NCBI GenBank assembly: GCA_947165295.1
Contig: CAMUZU010000003.1
Location: 1 to 64,000, forward strand
Length of the DNA stretch: 64,000 nt
Origin: an uncultured Selenomonadales bacterium
Lineage (GTDB): Bacteria > Bacillota > Negativicutes > Selenomonadales > Selenomonadaceae
Reading direction: 5' to 3'
Shown piece by piece: positions 42,946 to 55,167 of the stretch. The notes beneath the pieces are model-generated. The model had not been told where the DNA came from, did no database searches, and saw nothing but the letters and a program-made list of their open reading frames with translations. Both the position numbers and the translations under genes were made by a program. Within the stretch, counting starts at the first letter, position 1; each line of letters begins with the position of its first letter.

Positions 42946-44247
42946 ATGGGTATGGTCGTAAAGAACAACATGAGCGCAGTCCGCACGCTCAACACGTTGA
43001 ACCAGAACAGCAGCGCGTTGCAGAAGAGCTTGGCGAAAGTCTCCAGCGGCATGAAAATCAACAGCGCGCAGGATGATGCGGCAGGTTACGCGATTTCCGA
43101 ACGTATGCGCGTGCGTATCCGTTCGCTCGACCAAGCGAATCAGAACTCGCAGAACGACTCCAGCTTGATGAAGACGGCTGAAGGCGCGGTCAGCAACACG
43201 ATCGAAATCCTCAAAGCCCTCAAAGAAAAAGCCATCAACTCGGCCAACGATTCGAACACCGACGACGACCGCAAGACGATTCAGAAGGAAGTTGACCAGT
43301 TCATCGACCAAATCGACGACAACGCGTTGACCTCGTTCAACGGCAAATATCTCGTCGACGGCACGAAGAACAACGCAACCTCGGCTTCCAAGACGATTTT
43401 GCTCAACCAGAGCTTATCAACGGCAACGTCTACCGGCTCTAACTTGACCGACCTTGCCAACCGTGCGGGCGATTCGCTTGAAATCTCTACTGATGACAAG
43501 TATCAAGTCTCGTGGGTTGTCAATGGCACAACCCAGACCAAAACCGGTGCCGTTGGTACCGGAACGACATTGAGTACTTTGCTCACCGTCACGGGCGGCG
43601 CAGCCAAGGAGACCGACGGTTCCGGCACGGCTATTGAAAAAGACAAATTCAATCTGGATGTCTACACGCCCGACAAGAAACCGGGTATCGCGCTCAATGC
43701 AAGTGCTGCCGGCGTTACCAGTCAGATTTCCGGCTTCACCATCAGCATCATCGACGGCCAAGGCAACGTGAAAAAAGCGGCGAACGCGGCTCTCGACCAG
43801 TTCAAACAGTATCAACGCGCAGAAAACAAGAGCGGCGACAATTCGCTTAACTTCCACGTCGGCGCAGAAGCGAACGTTGCGATCAAAGTCGGTTTGGGCG
43901 ACATGCGTTCCGAAGCTCTCGGCTTGAAAGGCAGCGCGGGCGACAAACTCAGCGTTACGACGAAAGACAACGCGAATGCGGCTATCAACGCGATTGAAAA
44001 CGCACTTGCCAAAGCTCTCGACCAGCAGACGACAATCGGCGCGATTGAGGCACGTCTCGAATACACCAGCAGCAATTTGACGACCTCCAGCGAGAACGTC
44101 CAAGCGGCAGAGTCCACGATTCGCGACGCGGACATGGCAAAAGAAATGACGAACTACACGAAGAACAACGTCCTGTTGCAGGCGGCGCAATCGATGTTGG
44201 CACAGGCCAACCAGAACTCCAGCGCAGTCCTGAGCTTGCTCCAGTAA
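42946..44247 (+). CDS. fliC: Flagellin
   Basis: 433 residues: conserved D0/D1 N-terminus (NNMSAVRTLNTLNQNSSALQ, SGMKINSAQDDAAGYAISER) and C-terminus (IRDADMAKEMTNYTKNNVLL, QSMLAQANQNSSAVLSLLQ), with a variable Thr/Gly-rich centre (about 135-290). Secreted by the flagellar apparatus to build the filament. The N-terminus is of the type I associate with Selenomonas. AAGGAGG precedes the ATG at good spacing. Very C-ending codons fit high expression. Confidence 0.97.
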   Translation: MGMVVKNNMSAVRTLNTLNQNSSALQKSLAKVSSGMKINSAQDDAAGYAISERMRVRIRSLDQANQNSQNDSSLMKTAEGAVSNTIEILKALKEKAINSANDSNTDDDRKTIQKEVDQFIDQIDDNALTSFNGKYLVDGTKNNATSASKTILLNQSLSTATSTGSNLTDLANRAGDSLEISTDDKYQVSWVVNGTTQTKTGAVGTGTTLSTLLTVTGGAAKETDGSGTAIEKDKFNLDVYTPDKKPGIALNASAAGVTSQISGFTISIIDGQGNVKKAANAALDQFKQYQRAENKSGDNSLNFHVGAEANVAIKVGLGDMRSEALGLKGSAGDKLSVTTKDNANAAINAIENALAKALDQQTTIGAIEARLEYTSSNLTTSSENVQAAESTIRDADMAKEMTNYTKNNVLLQAAQSMLAQANQNSSAVLSLLQ

Positions 44248-44324
44248 GCTTGAACTTCGGCGGAGGACGTCAAAGTCTGAAGTCAAACAGCGTGCGTTTT
44301 GTGCACATGATGTTCGATACCAAG

Positions 44325-44353
44325 AACCGTCGGCAGAAATGTCGGCGGTTTTT
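44325..44353 (+). terminator. Intrinsic terminator after flagellin
   Basis: AACCGTCGGC-AGAAAT-GTCGGCGGTT followed by TTTCG. Confidence 0.8.
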
Positions 44354-44373
44354 CGTTTGCAAAGGGTGACAAC

Positions 44374-45039
44374 ATGACAGATGCGCGAATCACGGCGGTG
44401 ATAAATTTCGTGCGCGAAGGCAGCCGCGTGGCGGACGTCGGTGCCGACCACGGATATTTGTCGATTGAGCTTGCGGCGAGCGGGCGTGCCTTGAGTGTGA
44501 CGGCGACGGAAAAAAATCTGCAACCGTTGCAAGCGGCACGCAAAAACATTTCGGCGGCGGGGCTTGACAACTTAATCGACACGCGACACGGTGACGGTTT
44601 GCAAGTTTTGTCGGCGGGCGAAGTCGACACGATTTGCATTGCGGGCATGGGCGGCGCGCTGATAACAAAAATTCTCGACGAATCGCCCGAAGTCGTTCAA
44701 TCTGCGCGGCAACTGATTTTGCAACCAATGAACGCGTCGGAAAAAGTTCGTGCGTGGCTCAACGAAAACGGTTGGGCTGTCGACGACGAAGATTTGGCGG
44801 AAGTCGCGGGCATCATTTACGAGATAATCAGCGCGGTCAAAAGTTCCGAGGTCACACCGAAAAAATTCAAACGGGCGTCGTCGCCGCTTAAGAAAAAATT
44901 TCTGTCGCAACGGGCACAAAAACTTCGACGCGTGCTTGACGAGATGAGCAAAAGTCCCGAAGCGCGCACGTCCGAAAAATTCTTCGCGACACGTGAGGCA
45001 TTGAACGTGTTGCGACGTGAAATTGACGGCTTGACTTGA
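44374..45039 (+). CDS. trmK: tRNA (adenine22-N1)-methyltransferase TrmK
   Basis: 221 residues with the Rossmann SAM site VADVGADHGYLSIELA and IAGMGGALITKIL, LILQPMNASEKVRAWL; this is the COG2384 family that methylates A22 in tRNA. The C-terminal third is a basic coiled helix, as in the family. 14 bp before radA, so they may be co-transcribed. Confidence 0.88.
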   Translation: MTDARITAVINFVREGSRVADVGADHGYLSIELAASGRALSVTATEKNLQPLQAARKNISAAGLDNLIDTRHGDGLQVLSAGEVDTICIAGMGGALITKILDESPEVVQSARQLILQPMNASEKVRAWLNENGWAVDDEDLAEVAGIIYEIISAVKSSEVTPKKFKRASSPLKKKFLSQRAQKLRRVLDEMSKSPEARTSEKFFATREALNVLRREIDGLT

Positions 45040-45053
45040 ACGGAGGTTGAATT

Positions 45054-46427
45054 GTGGCGAAACGCAACGTTAAATACGTTTGTCAAGAATGCGGCGCGGA
45101 GTCGGTCAAGTGGCTGGGCAAATGTCCCGCGTGCGGCAACTGGAACACGCTTGTCGAAGAGGACGTTGACGACGAGCCGAAAAATTCGCGTGCGGTTATC
45201 GGTTCTTTCGAGATGCCGCGACGGATTGCGGAAGTCGACATGGAAGAATTGCCGCGCTTTTTGACGGGTTCGGGTGAACTTGATCGCGTGTTGGGCGGCG
45301 GAGTGATTCCCGGTTCGATAATTTTGATTGCGGGCGATCCCGGCGTCGGCAAGTCGAGTTTGACTTTGTCGGTCTGCGCGAACGTGGCACGCGGCGGCAA
45401 AAAAGTTCTTTACGTCACGGGCGAAGAAAGTTCGCGGCAAATTCGCATGCGCGCCGAAAGATTGAACGCGTTGGCGGACGAGCTGTACATCTGCGCGGAA
45501 AACAACTTCGAGCGGATTGTTCGCCACGTCGAAAAAATGTCGCCCGAATTGCTGATTGTCGATTCGATTCAAACGATTTACCGCAGTGAAATTGAAAGCG
45601 CGCCCGGCAGCGTGTCGCAGGTTCGCGAATGTTCGGCGGGCTTGATGCGGCTGTCGAAAAGTTTGGGTCACGCGACGTTCATAATCGGTCACGTCACCAA
45701 AGACGGCACGCTTGCGGGTCCGCGAGTTTTGGAGCACATCGTCGACACGGTTCTGTTTTTCGAGGGCGAACGCAACGCTGACTTCCGAGTTCTGCGGGCG
45801 ATAAAAAATCGTTTCGGTGCGACAAGTGAAATCGGTCTGTTTGAAATGCGCGACACGGGACTTGAGGACGTGCCCGACGCGTCGAAACTTTTCTTGCCCG
45901 AACGAGCCGACGACATTGGCAGCGTGATTGTCCCGACGGTCGAAGGCACGCGCCCGCTTCTTGTCGAAGTGCAAGCTTTGGTTGCGCCGACGCCGTTCAT
46001 GCCGCCGCGAAGGACTTCCGATGCCGTCGACATCAAACGAATTCAACTGCTTCTTGCCGTGCTGGAAAAACGTTTGCGGCTGAGTATCGGCAAATGCGAC
46101 GTTTATGTTAAAACTGCGGGCGGAATCAAAATCGACGAGCCCGCGACGGACTTGCCGCTTGCGGTTGCTTTGGCGTCGAGTTTTGCCAATCGAAAACTTT
46201 TGCCGCAATGCGTGATCTTCGGCGAAGTCGGCTTGAGCGGTGAAGTTCGCGCCGTGAGCAAAGCCCGTCAACGCGTCGACGAATCAGTTCGCATGGGCTT
46301 CACGAACATTATTTTGCCGAAGAAAAATTTCGCGGAGTTCACGAAGTCGCCCGCCAACGTTAATTTAATTCCCGTGAGCAACCTGCGCGAGGCGTTGAAA
46401 ATTTCGATGCCGCGTGAAGAAACGTGA
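45054..46427 (+). CDS. radA: DNA repair protein RadA
   Basis: 457 residues: zinc finger CQECGAESVKWLGKCPACGN, RecA-like ATPase with GDPGVGKSSLTLSV and LLIVDSIQTIY, the RadA KNRFG motif, and a Lon-like C-terminal domain. It drives branch migration in recombination and natural transformation. GTG 45054 follows CGGAGG. Followed by a full hairpin element. Confidence 0.96.
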   Translation: MAKRNVKYVCQECGAESVKWLGKCPACGNWNTLVEEDVDDEPKNSRAVIGSFEMPRRIAEVDMEELPRFLTGSGELDRVLGGGVIPGSIILIAGDPGVGKSSLTLSVCANVARGGKKVLYVTGEESSRQIRMRAERLNALADELYICAENNFERIVRHVEKMSPELLIVDSIQTIYRSEIESAPGSVSQVRECSAGLMRLSKSLGHATFIIGHVTKDGTLAGPRVLEHIVDTVLFFEGERNADFRVLRAIKNRFGATSEIGLFEMRDTGLEDVPDASKLFLPERADDIGSVIVPTVEGTRPLLVEVQALVAPTPFMPPRRTSDAVDIKRIQLLLAVLEKRLRLSIGKCDVYVKTAGGIKIDEPATDLPLAVALASSFANRKLLPQCVIFGEVGLSGEVRAVSKARQRVDESVRMGFTNIILPKKNFAEFTKSPANVNLIPVSNLREALKISMPREET

Positions 46428-46440
46428 CTGCAACGAAAAT

Positions 46441-46543
46441 CCGGCCGACAGGGATGTCGGCCGCGTCGCTTGCGCGTGATACAGGATGTATCACAGCAAG
46501 CGCAGTTTCTTTGGTTACTTTCTTTGCTGTCAAAGAAAGTAAC
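46441..46543 (-). repeat. Three-hairpin element, full copy, reversed
   Basis: Hairpin C CCGGCCGACAGGGATGTCGG (46441-46463), B CGCTTGCGCGTGATACAGGA with its mirror arm (46467-46502), A GTTACTTTCTTTGCTGTC with its mirror arm (46514-46543). Lies 13 bp after radA, opposite to it in orientation. Confidence 0.88.
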
Positions 46544-46579
46544 ACAAACCACGCGTGTTGAAAATTTTTAGAAAATATC

Positions 46580-46607
46580 TTGCAAACCGTGCCCGAAATG
46601 CTATAAT
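46580..46607 (+). promoter_or_regulatory. Promoter for eno
   Basis: TTGCAA, 16-bp spacer, TATAAT, 49 bp before the ATG. Confidence 0.85.
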
Positions 46608-46656
46608 GTGCGACAGATGATTTTTAACTCAGTTTTAACGTGAGGGGGATTTTTAA

Positions 46657-47997
<1,341 letters not shown>

Positions 47998-48034
47998 ACT
48001 TCAAACACGTCAAGCACAACAACTGAACACAAAG

Positions 48035-48066
48035 ACACCGTTTCCGGCTCGGAAGCGGTGTTTTTC
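48035..48066 (+). terminator. Intrinsic terminator after eno
   Basis: CACCGTTTCC-GGCTC-GGAAGCGGTG then TTTTTCG. Confidence 0.9.
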
Positions 48067-48133
48067 GTTTGCGTCAGGAATTTTTGTTGAACGCAAGCGT
48101 GACGCTTGACCCAATTGGTTTAACGTTGTCGCA

Positions 48134-50464
48134 TCACAAACTTTTATTGAATGTCTCGACCGAAAGAGTTTTGCCGTCCGTGCGGAACTTTATCAAGCCG
48201 TCGGTGTCCGTGCGAAAAATCTTCGTCGGCAAACTTTCAAGCCGCTCCAAAACTTCGGCTCGCGGGTGACCGAAATTGTTTCCGTAGCCGACGCAAATCA
48301 CGGCGTATTTCGGCTTGACGGCGCGCAAAAATTCTTCGCTCGAACTCGTCTTCGACCCGTGGTGACCGACCTTCAAGACGGTACTTTGAACGTCGACGCC
48401 CGCCCGCAACATCTGCGCTTCAATGTCGGTGACCAAGTCGCCGGTAATCAGAAAGCTCACGTTGCCGCAACGCACGCGGTAAACGTTGGAAATTTCGTTG
48501 CCCGTGCCGACCTGCGGCGCGAATAAAATTTCGACTTCTACGCCGTCGACGGAAAACTTTTCGCCCGCGTGACCCGATCGAAGCGGCGGCAGATTTTCTT
48601 CGGCGATACCGAAAACGGCCGCGTACTCCGACCGAGGTTCGCCCGCAGTGATAATTTCGCCGACGGGAAATTTTTTTATGACGGCACCGGCACCCGCCGC
48701 GTGGTCTTCGTGCACGTGCGTAAGAAAAATTTTGTCGACGGCGCGAATGTTTTCGTGCTTGAGGTACGGGACGACGATTCGCCCGCCGACATCGAACATG
48801 TGTTCACGCGTGCCGCCCGCGTCGAAAATCATGCAGTGACCGTGAGGCGTGACGACGACCGCGCAGTCGCCTTGCCCGACGTCGACGAAATTAACTTCCA
48901 CATCACCGCCGAAACGCACGAAGCTCAACGCAATCAAAATCGCTATCGGCAACAAAATCACCGCACGCCGCAGAATCAACGCCGCGTAATAAAAAAATCC
49001 CGCCAACAGTCCGAGCGTCGGCACTTGCACGGCACTCAACGGCAGGTTCGCGAAGACTCGATTCAGCTCCGCGCCCGCACTGAAGATTAACGCCATGTTC
49101 GTGAAGAAAAATTTTCCGCCGACGGGGACGAGAGCCGCGATTATCCCGCCCAAAAGTCCGCCGACAATGACGACTTCAAGCAGCGGCATGACAAACGCGT
49201 TGGCGAAAACCGAGCTCAGCGAAATTTGGTTGAAGTACCACACGACAACCGGCAAGCTTGCAAGTTGCGCAGCGATTGTCATTGACGCGGCGTCGGCGAA
49301 AAATTTCGGCAGGCGTTCCATCAAGTTGCGCAAGTCTTCGGCAAGGTAAATTAACCCCGCCGTCGACGTGAAACTCAGTTGAAAGCTCACGTCGAACAAA
49401 AGCAGCGGTTGATTGACGAGCATTGCCAGCGCGGTCAACGTCAAAAGTCGAGCGCCTTCCGCCTGTGCGTCCAAAGTCTTCGCGAAAAAAATTAACGTGC
49501 CCATCATCGCCGAACGCAACACCTGCGGCAAAAGTCCGCTCAAAATCGAGTACGTGCCGATAATGAACAAGCCGACCGCGAACGTCAACTTTCGATTGAA
49601 TCTGAACAGCGCGCAAAGCCAAGCCGTCGCCGCCGCCAACATCGTCATGTGCGAGCCGCTGACCGAAAGTATGTGGACAATGCCCGTCGTTTGGAATTCT
49701 TCGACCAGTTCGGGATTCAAGCCCGCGTAGCCGCCGAACAGCATTGCGAAGACCGCCGCCGCGTCTTCGGGCGACATGACCTGCGACATTGATTCGCGGT
49801 AATGTTGACGAATCTGCGCGACCGTGCGAAGGAACTTCGTCCACAAGTCGCAGTCATCGACGGGTTCGACCGTCACGCCCAATTTGTTCGCGGACATGCG
49901 CGCCGTGATTTCGTTCGCCTTCATGCGCGTGGCAGTGTCGATCTGTCCGGGGTTGCCGTAGTTGGTTATCAGTTTCAAGTTGCCGCTTGCCGAAATGTTG
50001 TCGCCGATACGCGCCGTGGGAATTTCTTCGACCGTCCGAGGATAAGCCGTCAACACAAGTCCGCCCGAAACTTTTTGGAGTTCGCCTTTGACTTTGACTG
50101 TCTGAACGTCGACGACGAAACGCACCTGCGTCATGCCGTTGGGTAAAGTTCGCGTCAACGGTTCTTCGCGCACGACGCCCGTCACCTGCAACGACTGTCC
50201 CGCGAATTTCGACACGTCGTCTGCGGGCAAATTGTCGACAGCCGAAAACCGCAACGCGCCGACGGCGAAGAAGATTATCGGGGCGACGAGCCACGCCGTC
50301 AAATTTTTCCGCCGCCACGTCACCAGCAATGCAACGACGATTAAGCCCGCGCAGGTTGCGATTAAAATTTTCGGCGTGCGCGGGAAGTTGTCCATAAAAA
50401 GAATGCCCGACGCCAACGCGCCGAGCAAAACGTTTAACATTGCGTTCGAGATTTTAGGTTTCAT
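48134..50464 (-). CDS. comEC: DNA uptake channel ComEC/Rec2
   Basis: 776 residues in the full three-part layout: N-terminal helices with an OB-like DUF4131 domain, a multi-helix Competence channel (VHILSVSGSHMTMLAAATAW), and a C-terminal metallo-beta-lactamase nuclease domain (LTHVHEDHAAGAGAV, KVGHHGSKTSSSEEFL). It carries single-strand DNA through the membrane in transformation. ATG 50464 has AGGTGA upstream and overlaps the stop of a 49-aa leader ORF that is a copy of its own start. Confidence 0.94.
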   Translation of the reverse strand: MKPKISNAMLNVLLGALASGILFMDNFPRTPKILIATCAGLIVVALLVTWRRKNLTAWLVAPIIFFAVGALRFSAVDNLPADDVSKFAGQSLQVTGVVREEPLTRTLPNGMTQVRFVVDVQTVKVKGELQKVSGGLVLTAYPRTVEEIPTARIGDNISASGNLKLITNYGNPGQIDTATRMKANEITARMSANKLGVTVEPVDDCDLWTKFLRTVAQIRQHYRESMSQVMSPEDAAAVFAMLFGGYAGLNPELVEEFQTTGIVHILSVSGSHMTMLAAATAWLCALFRFNRKLTFAVGLFIIGTYSILSGLLPQVLRSAMMGTLIFFAKTLDAQAEGARLLTLTALAMLVNQPLLLFDVSFQLSFTSTAGLIYLAEDLRNLMERLPKFFADAASMTIAAQLASLPVVVWYFNQISLSSVFANAFVMPLLEVVIVGGLLGGIIAALVPVGGKFFFTNMALIFSAGAELNRVFANLPLSAVQVPTLGLLAGFFYYAALILRRAVILLPIAILIALSFVRFGGDVEVNFVDVGQGDCAVVVTPHGHCMIFDAGGTREHMFDVGGRIVVPYLKHENIRAVDKIFLTHVHEDHAAGAGAVIKKFPVGEIITAGEPRSEYAAVFGIAEENLPPLRSGHAGEKFSVDGVEVEILFAPQVGTGNEISNVYRVRCGNVSFLITGDLVTDIEAQMLRAGVDVQSTVLKVGHHGSKTSSSEEFLRAVKPKYAVICVGYGNNFGHPRAEVLERLESLPTKIFRTDTDGLIKFRTDGKTLSVETFNKSL

Positions 50465-50474
50465 GGTTCACCTG
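50406..50474. repeat. Direct duplication of the comEC start, copy 1
   Basis: 69 bp matching 50552-50620 at all but two positions, offset 146 bp. It spans the ribosome site, ATG and first codons of comEC. The 77 bp between copies share GTCGCGGGTCACACCAA with a site near 8833. Confidence 0.92.
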
Positions 50475-50610
50475 ACTGTTGAAATGTGCCGACAACGATT
50501 GATTTGCGAGCAAGTCGCGGGTCACACCAACCGGATGCAACGTCACGTTGCCCCGACGCCGGCGCGCCGAGCAAAACGTTTAACATTGCGTTCGAGATTT
50601 TAGGTTTCAT
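50461..50610 (-). CDS. 49-aa leader ORF, chimeric copy of the comEC start
   Basis: The upstream duplicate keeps AGGTGA and ATG (50610) and encodes the first 16 residues of ComEC (MKPKISNAMLNVLLGA), then runs through the intervening DNA to SGEP and stops in TGA 50463-50461, overlapping the comEC ATG as ATGA. Translation of this ORF would hand ribosomes to comEC. Whether the peptide has a role is unknown. Confidence 0.5.
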   Translation of the reverse strand: MKPKISNAMLNVLLGAPASGQRDVASGWCDPRLARKSIVVGTFQQSGEP

Positions 50611-50620
50611 GGTTCACCTG
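50552..50620. repeat. Direct duplication of the comEC start, copy 2
   Basis: Second copy of the 69-bp segment, carrying the start of the leader ORF. It lies 60 bp from a full three-hairpin element. Confidence 0.92.
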
Positions 50621-50680
50621 TAAGTTTGCGATTCGTCGTCGCTTCGACTAGATTAATTCGCAAATTTGAGTTTGTTGAAT

Positions 50681-50786
50681 GTTACTTTCTTTCCGCGTGG
50701 AAAGAAAGTAACCAAAGAAAGACGCGCCTGCTGTGATACATCCTGTATCACGCGCAGTCGGTGCGGCCGACATCCATGTCGGCTGG
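50681..50786 (+). repeat. Three-hairpin element, full copy
   Basis: Hairpin A 50681-50712 (GTTACTTTCTTTCC arms), spacer CAAAGAAA, hairpin B with GTGATACATCCTGTATCAC, hairpin C GGCCGACATCCATGTCGGC. Its right end is 2 bp from the histidine kinase stop. Confidence 0.88.
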
Positions 50787-50788
50787 AT

Positions 50789-52222
50789 TTACGCATTGGT
50801 GACTGATTCGGCGACGGGAATTTCCAGCGTGAAAGTCGTACCGCGTCCGTGTTCGCTCTCGACGCGGATTTTTATGTCGTGCAGGTCGGCAATAGCTTTT
50901 GCCATTGCGAGACCGAGTCCGCTGCCTTTGGCCTTGTAATTTTCGTTGTTGACGCGGAAGTAACGTTCAAAAATCTTCGACTGATTTTCGGGCGCAATGC
51001 CGATACCCGAATCCGCGATGCTCAAGAAAATTTTCTTGCCGTCGCGCCGCGAGTTGACTTTGACGGAGCCGCCTTCGGGCGTGTACTTCACGGCGTTTTC
51101 AAGAAAGACGCGAATCATCTGCCGAATCAACGTCGCGTCGCCGTAAATCTTCGCGGGCGTGTTCTTTAGCAGATAAATTTCGTGGCTCTTGACGGCGATT
51201 GTCATCTTGCGCATGACTTCTTCGACAATGTCGTCAAGGTCAAGCGTTTCCTTTTCGATTTTGAGTCGGTGTTGGTCAAGCCGCGACAGAAACGAAATTC
51301 GTTCAAGCAGGCTCTGCAAATTGTTCGCTTCGGAGCGAATGGCTTCAATCGACTCTTTCATCAGTTCGGGATTGTCGGTGCCGAATTTTTCCAGCACGTC
51401 GACGTAACCGAGAAAAACCGTCGCAGGCGTGCGCAGTTCGTGCGACGCATACGACACGAATTGCTGTTGACTTTGTATCGGCGCTTGCAGTCGGTCAAGC
51501 ATTGCGTTTAACGTCTTTGCAAGTTCGGCAAGTTCGTCGTTGGCGGAACCGATTGGAATTCGCCCGTTCATGTTCTCGAAGACGATTTCGCGGGCGACTT
51601 CGTTCATTTCCTTAATCGGCGTCAACGTCTTGCGGCTGAGCCAAAATCCGGCGAACAGCGCGAGAATCAGCCCGACCGCGTCAATGCCGAACAAAATTTT
51701 TTCCATGCGGTGAAACGTCTTGAGTTCCGAAGTTATCGTCCGAAAGAAATACAGCGTCGCGCCTTGAGCGTCCTTCGGCTCGAAACGCATTGTCCCGCAA
51801 TAAATCAGCGCGTTTTGGAATTGGGAGATCTGTAAGTCTTCGTCGGAAAAAAGCGGCGGGTCATGCATGATTCCCGAATTGAAGTTTTCAATCGACGGAT
51901 AATTTTCGTCCGTGTCGACAATCAACTTTCCGTCGTCGGCGACGACACGCAAAACCACGCCCGTGACGAGTTTGCCGCGAAACGGGTCTTTGTCGAAGGA
52001 CGCGTAATTGTCGTTGAGATTTTCAAGCACGTTGGCAACTTCGATCATGCTGTAAGTTATCGTGCGTTCGGCCGGGTCGAACAGCGCGTTCATGAAGCCC
52101 AGCCACATGACGAAGTTTATCAGTCCGAGCAACAGCGCAAAGAACGTCGCGTACGCCAAAGTTATCTTTGTCGAAATTTCAAAGCCGTTGTACTTGCGCT
52201 TCAATCTGTCGATGACGCTCAT
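50789..52222 (-). CDS. Sensor histidine kinase (orphan)
   Basis: 477 residues: membrane helix (about 20-45), extracytoplasmic sensor (about 50-165), second helix (about 175-195), HAMP, HisKA with the phospho-accepting His in SYASHELRTPATVFLGYVD, and HATPase (FLENAVKYTPEGG, DSGIGIAPENQSKIFERYF, GSGLGLAMAKAIADLH). ATG 52222 has AGGAGA upstream. No response regulator is adjacent, so its partner is elsewhere. Signal unknown. Confidence 0.93.
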   Translation of the reverse strand: MSVIDRLKRKYNGFEISTKITLAYATFFALLLGLINFVMWLGFMNALFDPAERTITYSMIEVANVLENLNDNYASFDKDPFRGKLVTGVVLRVVADDGKLIVDTDENYPSIENFNSGIMHDPPLFSDEDLQISQFQNALIYCGTMRFEPKDAQGATLYFFRTITSELKTFHRMEKILFGIDAVGLILALFAGFWLSRKTLTPIKEMNEVAREIVFENMNGRIPIGSANDELAELAKTLNAMLDRLQAPIQSQQQFVSYASHELRTPATVFLGYVDVLEKFGTDNPELMKESIEAIRSEANNLQSLLERISFLSRLDQHRLKIEKETLDLDDIVEEVMRKMTIAVKSHEIYLLKNTPAKIYGDATLIRQMIRVFLENAVKYTPEGGSVKVNSRRDGKKIFLSIADSGIGIAPENQSKIFERYFRVNNENYKAKGSGLGLAMAKAIADLHDIKIRVESEHGRGTTFTLEIPVAESVTNA

Positions 52223-52331
52223 AAAATTTCTCCTGCGCAGAAAAAAGTAACGCGGCAATGATAACACATCTTCAAGTTTTTTTCACCGTTCAATTCGCCG
52301 CGCCGAGAAATTTTTTACGCGTCGATTGAGT

Positions 52332-53510
52332 TCAGCAGTTCGCCTTGCGGTAAATTTCAATGACGGTTTGCTTGTCGAGCGGACGGAACGTCGCAACTTT
52401 CTTTGTGCCGTTTGAAGTGACCATGTCGGCAAGAAATTCAAGTTCAGCGTCGCTCTGCACGCCGATTCCAAGTTCGGTGAAGTTCGTCGGCATGTCGATT
52501 TCGCGGAAGTAATTTTCCATTGCGTCAATGCCTGCGCGGGCGCGTTCGTCAACCGTGCCGTCGGTGATGTCGAAAATTCTTTCGGCGAATTGCGCGAAAC
52601 GTTCAGGCTTGTCGACGTAAACCGTGCGTGCCCATGAAGCCCAAACCGTCGTCAAACTTGCGCCGTGAGCAACGTCGAAACGTCCGCTGAGTTCGTGACC
52701 GAGTTTGTGCGCGGAAAAATCTTTTTCGCGGCCGAGACCGGTAAAGCCCGTGTGCGACACCGAGCCGCACCACATGATTTCGCTCATTGCGTGGAGATTC
52801 TGCGCGTCGGCAAGCAAAACTTTCGATTGCGCCATGACGTTTTTAATCAGCGATTCGGCGACCATGTCGGTGAAGTCGTTGCCGTCAATGTGGCTGAAAT
52901 ATCTTTCCAGCGTGTGCATTATTATATCCGAAATGCCGCACGTTAACGGGTAGCGTGGGACACTCATTGCGAATTCGGGATTCATTATCGCGAAGACGGG
53001 ACGCGGAGTTATCGCGCCGCGCTTGAGTCCGCTCTCTTCGTCCGTCAAAACCGCCGTGTCGGAAGTTTCGGAGCCTGCCGCCGCGATTGTCAACACGACA
53101 CCGACGGGCAAACTTTTCTGCAGGCGAACTTTGCCCGACCAGTGATTCCAAATTTCGACAGTCGGATTGGCGACGCCAAGCGCGACGGCTTTTGCCGTGT
53201 CGATAACACTTCCGCCGCCGACAGCAAGAATAAAATCGACTTTCGCGTTGATTGCCTCACGAATTACGTGGCGTGCGAAATTGACGCGGGGATTCGGTTT
53301 GACGCCGCCGACGACCTTAATCGCCGCCAGCCCGCCGGTCAACATGAAGCGTTCGATTTTGGGAATGAGCCCGCTTTTAATCGCCGAGCCGCCGCCGTAA
53401 AGAATCATGACGCGACTGCCGCCGTGTGCGCGAATTTTTTCGGCAACGTGATTTTCCGCGCCGCGCCCGAAGACGATTTCCGTCGGACAAAAGTACTCGA
53501 AGCTCTGCAT
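52332..53510 (-). CDS. Iron-containing alcohol dehydrogenase (YqhD/Bdh type)
   Basis: 392 residues: NAD(P) loop LAVGGGSVIDTAKA, TIAAAGSETSDTAV, and metal ligands in CGISDIIMHTLERYF and AHKLGHELSGRFDVAHG. It reduces aldehydes to alcohols in fermentation; the YqhD/butanol-dehydrogenase subgroup is likely from the GSETSD and AHG patterns. ATG 53510 is preceded by GGAGGCTGACTTCA. Single gene, divergent from lysS. Confidence 0.92.
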   Translation of the reverse strand: MQSFEYFCPTEIVFGRGAENHVAEKIRAHGGSRVMILYGGGSAIKSGLIPKIERFMLTGGLAAIKVVGGVKPNPRVNFARHVIREAINAKVDFILAVGGGSVIDTAKAVALGVANPTVEIWNHWSGKVRLQKSLPVGVVLTIAAAGSETSDTAVLTDEESGLKRGAITPRPVFAIMNPEFAMSVPRYPLTCGISDIIMHTLERYFSHIDGNDFTDMVAESLIKNVMAQSKVLLADAQNLHAMSEIMWCGSVSHTGFTGLGREKDFSAHKLGHELSGRFDVAHGASLTTVWASWARTVYVDKPERFAQFAERIFDITDGTVDERARAGIDAMENYFREIDMPTNFTELGIGVQSDAELEFLADMVTSNGTKKVATFRPLDKQTVIEIYRKANC

Positions 53511-53613
53511 TGAAGTCAGCCTCCTTGTAGAACTAGGGATTAGAACGAGGGATTAGATTTTTCTGTTCGCGCAGATTGTACACTGTCGCCGCCCGTGACG
53601 TCAAAACTTTTCG

Positions 53614-55162
<1,549 letters not shown>

Positions 55163-55167
55163 TTGTT

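Noticed and set aside
43417..44532. 371-codon antisense frame over flagellin
   Set aside because: The flagellin ends are unmistakable; the reverse frame is a by-product of codon choice.
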